6,641 nt of DNA from Cycloclasticus sp. (GTDB taxonomy: Bacteria; Pseudomonadota; Gammaproteobacteria; Methylococcales; Cycloclasticaceae). The stretch is taken from positions 1 to 6,641 of the forward strand of contig JAESRY010000187.1 of assembly GCA_016764415.1 (NCBI GenBank). The letters run 5' to 3'. Position 1 is the stretch's first letter. Each line of letters begins with the position of its first letter. This document shows positions 5,805-6,641 of this stretch, piece after piece. A model generated the notes under the pieces. It was not told where the DNA came from and ran no database searches. It worked only from the letters and a program-made list of their open reading frames with translations. Made by a program: the position numbers and the translations under genes.

Positions 5805-6494
5805 ATGTTTTTTTTAATAAAAAGAGGGATCTCTAAAAGGCGTTTTGCATTTACCCTAAGAGTTACACTTTGCCTGACATGTTTGATGACAGTTCTGTTA
5901 GCTACCGCAGCATTAGATTTCAGTGCCGAGTTGCTATCAAACGTTAAGGCAAAATATGGCGAGCAAGCTTCCGAGCGTGTTTTGCGTTGGCAAGCACTCA
6001 TACTATCATCACAAGACTTACCGGAAAAAGAAAAGCTTAAACAAGTGAATGATTTCTTTAATCAGCAAATTGAATTTGTTGATGATGAATATTTATGGGG
6101 TGTGCGTGATTATTGGGCAACACCTTTGGAAATGTTAGCGAAAGGCGCAGGTGATTGTGAAGATTACTCCATTGCTAAATACTTCACTCTACGTGAATTA
6201 GGTGTTCCGGATAAGAAGATGCGTATAACGTATGTTAAAGCGTTGGAGTTAAATCAAGCGCACATGGTACTGACGTATTTTGATACCCCACGTTCAGTCC
6301 CCGTTGTTTTGGACAATTTAATTCCGACTATTAAACTGGCGTCAAAACGACGTGATTTACTACCAGTCTATAGCTTTAATGGTTCGGGCCTGTGGCTTGC
6401 AAAGGCGCGTGGAACAGGAAAGAAAATTGGCGGTTCAAGCAAGTTGAATAAATGGGGTGGGCTGAAAGATAGAATGCTAACGAATGACTTTTAA
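5805..6494 (+). CDS. lapG: LapG-type periplasmic calcium-dependent cysteine protease
   Basis: Periplasmic protease of the bacterial transglutaminase-like (DUF920) family. In known systems it cuts giant LapA-class adhesins near their N terminus and releases cells from the surface. The 229 residues begin with a basic stretch (KRGISKRR, 6-13) and a hydrophobic segment (about 15-36) that fit a signal peptide or anchor. The catalytic triad is visible: Cys118 in GAGDCEDYSIAKY, His153 in QAHMVL and Asp170 in VVLDNL, matching Cys135, His172 and Asp189 of Pseudomonas LapG. Asp117 and Glu119 beside the cysteine correspond to its calcium ligands. LWGVRDYWATPLEML (97-111) is also family-typical. It follows lapD by 21 bases, which fits the usual lapD-lapG pairing. 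The start is weakly supported because no strong Shine-Dalgarno sequence precedes it, but this Met gives a proper signal-like N terminus; Met28 would lose it. The substrate adhesin is not in the window. Confidence 0.93.
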   Translation: MFFLIKRGISKRRFAFTLRVTLCLTCLMTVLLATAALDFSAELLSNVKAKYGEQASERVLRWQALILSSQDLPEKEKLKQVNDFFNQQIEFVDDEYLWGVRDYWATPLEMLAKGAGDCEDYSIAKYFTLRELGVPDKKMRITYVKALELNQAHMVLTYFDTPRSVPVVLDNLIPTIKLASKRRDLLPVYSFNGSGLWLAKARGTGKKIGGSSKLNKWGGLKDRMLTNDF

Positions 6495-6546
6495 TCATTA
6501 TAGGATATAAAATTCCACTAGCTTTTGTTTTAGGCAATAAAAAAGG
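6495..6546. other. Convergent spacer, weak terminator candidate
   Basis: Short AT-rich gap between the convergent ends of lapG and the unidentified minus-strand gene. AGCTTTT (6521-6527) and AAAAGGCT (6541-6548) could pair imperfectly around a bulge, with T- and A-rich flanks. This might form a bidirectional terminator, but the stem is poor. Confidence 0.25.
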
Positions 6547-6641
6547 CTATGTCCTAGAGAGCTGTTGCGGAACTCTTCCAAGTGCTTCAAGTAAACATAA
6601 TTCAGGTGTAATCACTGATTGATAACGTTCCAGCAGTAATC
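6547..6641 (-). CDS. Unidentified protein, C-terminal 30 residues only
   Basis: An open frame enters from the right edge and ends at TAG (6547-6549). The visible tail reads LLLERYQSVITPE followed by LCLLEALGRVPQQLSRT, which looks like ordinary amphipathic helical protein sequence. The other minus-strand frames have stops within the same stretch, which modestly favours this one. I do not recognise the family. It is convergent with lapG. It could be spurious, because only about 95 bases are available. Confidence 0.45.
   Translation of the reverse strand, partial: LLLERYQSVITPELCLLEALGRVPQQLSRT

Noticed and set aside
5755..5860. Frameshift in lapD that would restore the missing C-terminal strand
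   Set aside because: A one-base shift near 5772 gives a Gln where QGY would be, but the following residues (SISSNFIVY) do not look like an EAL ending. Natural shortening is equally likely.
5519..6001. Minus-strand open frame of 160 codons across the lapD/lapG junction
   Set aside because: It is antisense to both genes, and its Ser/Arg-rich translation is typical of a complementary shadow frame.

Overview
The window looks like chromosomal DNA from a gammaproteobacterium with moderately low G+C, perhaps a marine or methylotroph-like lineage. That guess rests on the pairing of a pyrophosphate-type phosphofructokinase with a LapD/LapG surface-adhesion switch and a compact chromosomal-looking mer locus. 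No ribosomal or other taxonomic marker is present, so the assignment is an inference.

Left part, all on the minus strand (read right to left from about 3500 to 1): a pyrophosphate-type 6-phosphofructokinase gene (2202-3464), then merR (1796-2194) only 7 bases after it. Next comes a textbook MerR-type promoter/operator (1749-1779), then merC (1304-1717) and merA (from 1311 past the left edge). merC and merA overlap by 8 bases. The encoded mercury system is minimal: one inner-membrane Hg(II) importer (MerC), one cytosolic Hg(II) reductase (MerA) and the MerR sensor. No merT, merP, transposase or resolvase is visible. merR lies in the same direction as merCA but upstream of their promoter, so it is probably read with the phosphofructokinase gene. 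In the classical Tn21/Tn501 layout merR is instead transcribed divergently from the shared operator.

Middle (3465-3881): a 417-base spacer between the divergent phosphofructokinase and lapD genes. Its left half is a roughly 62-base tandem repeat with about 2.6 copies. Each copy carries a short hairpin whose stem survives sequence change. The first copy lacks about 10 bases present in the others, and the new junction gives a perfect TATAAT in the orientation of the phosphofructokinase gene.

Right part, plus strand (3882-6494): lapD followed 21 bases later by lapG. LapD is an inner-membrane c-di-GMP receptor with a periplasmic output domain, a HAMP segment and degenerate GGDEF and EAL domains. 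LapG is the periplasmic calcium-dependent cysteine protease that LapD sequesters. In known systems, c-di-GMP-bound LapD holds LapG away from a giant RTX-type adhesin (LapA class), keeping cells attached, and loss of c-di-GMP frees LapG to cut the adhesin. The adhesin, its type I exporter and the dedicated cyclases are not in this window. Two adjacent small inverted repeats sit at the lapD stop/lapG start junction.

Right edge: the C-terminal 30 codons of an unrecognised minus-strand gene (6547-6641), convergent with lapG. I found no CRISPR array, tRNA, rRNA or insertion sequence. The window holds recognisable systems in slightly unusual arrangements, and I cannot support a claim of a wholly new system.
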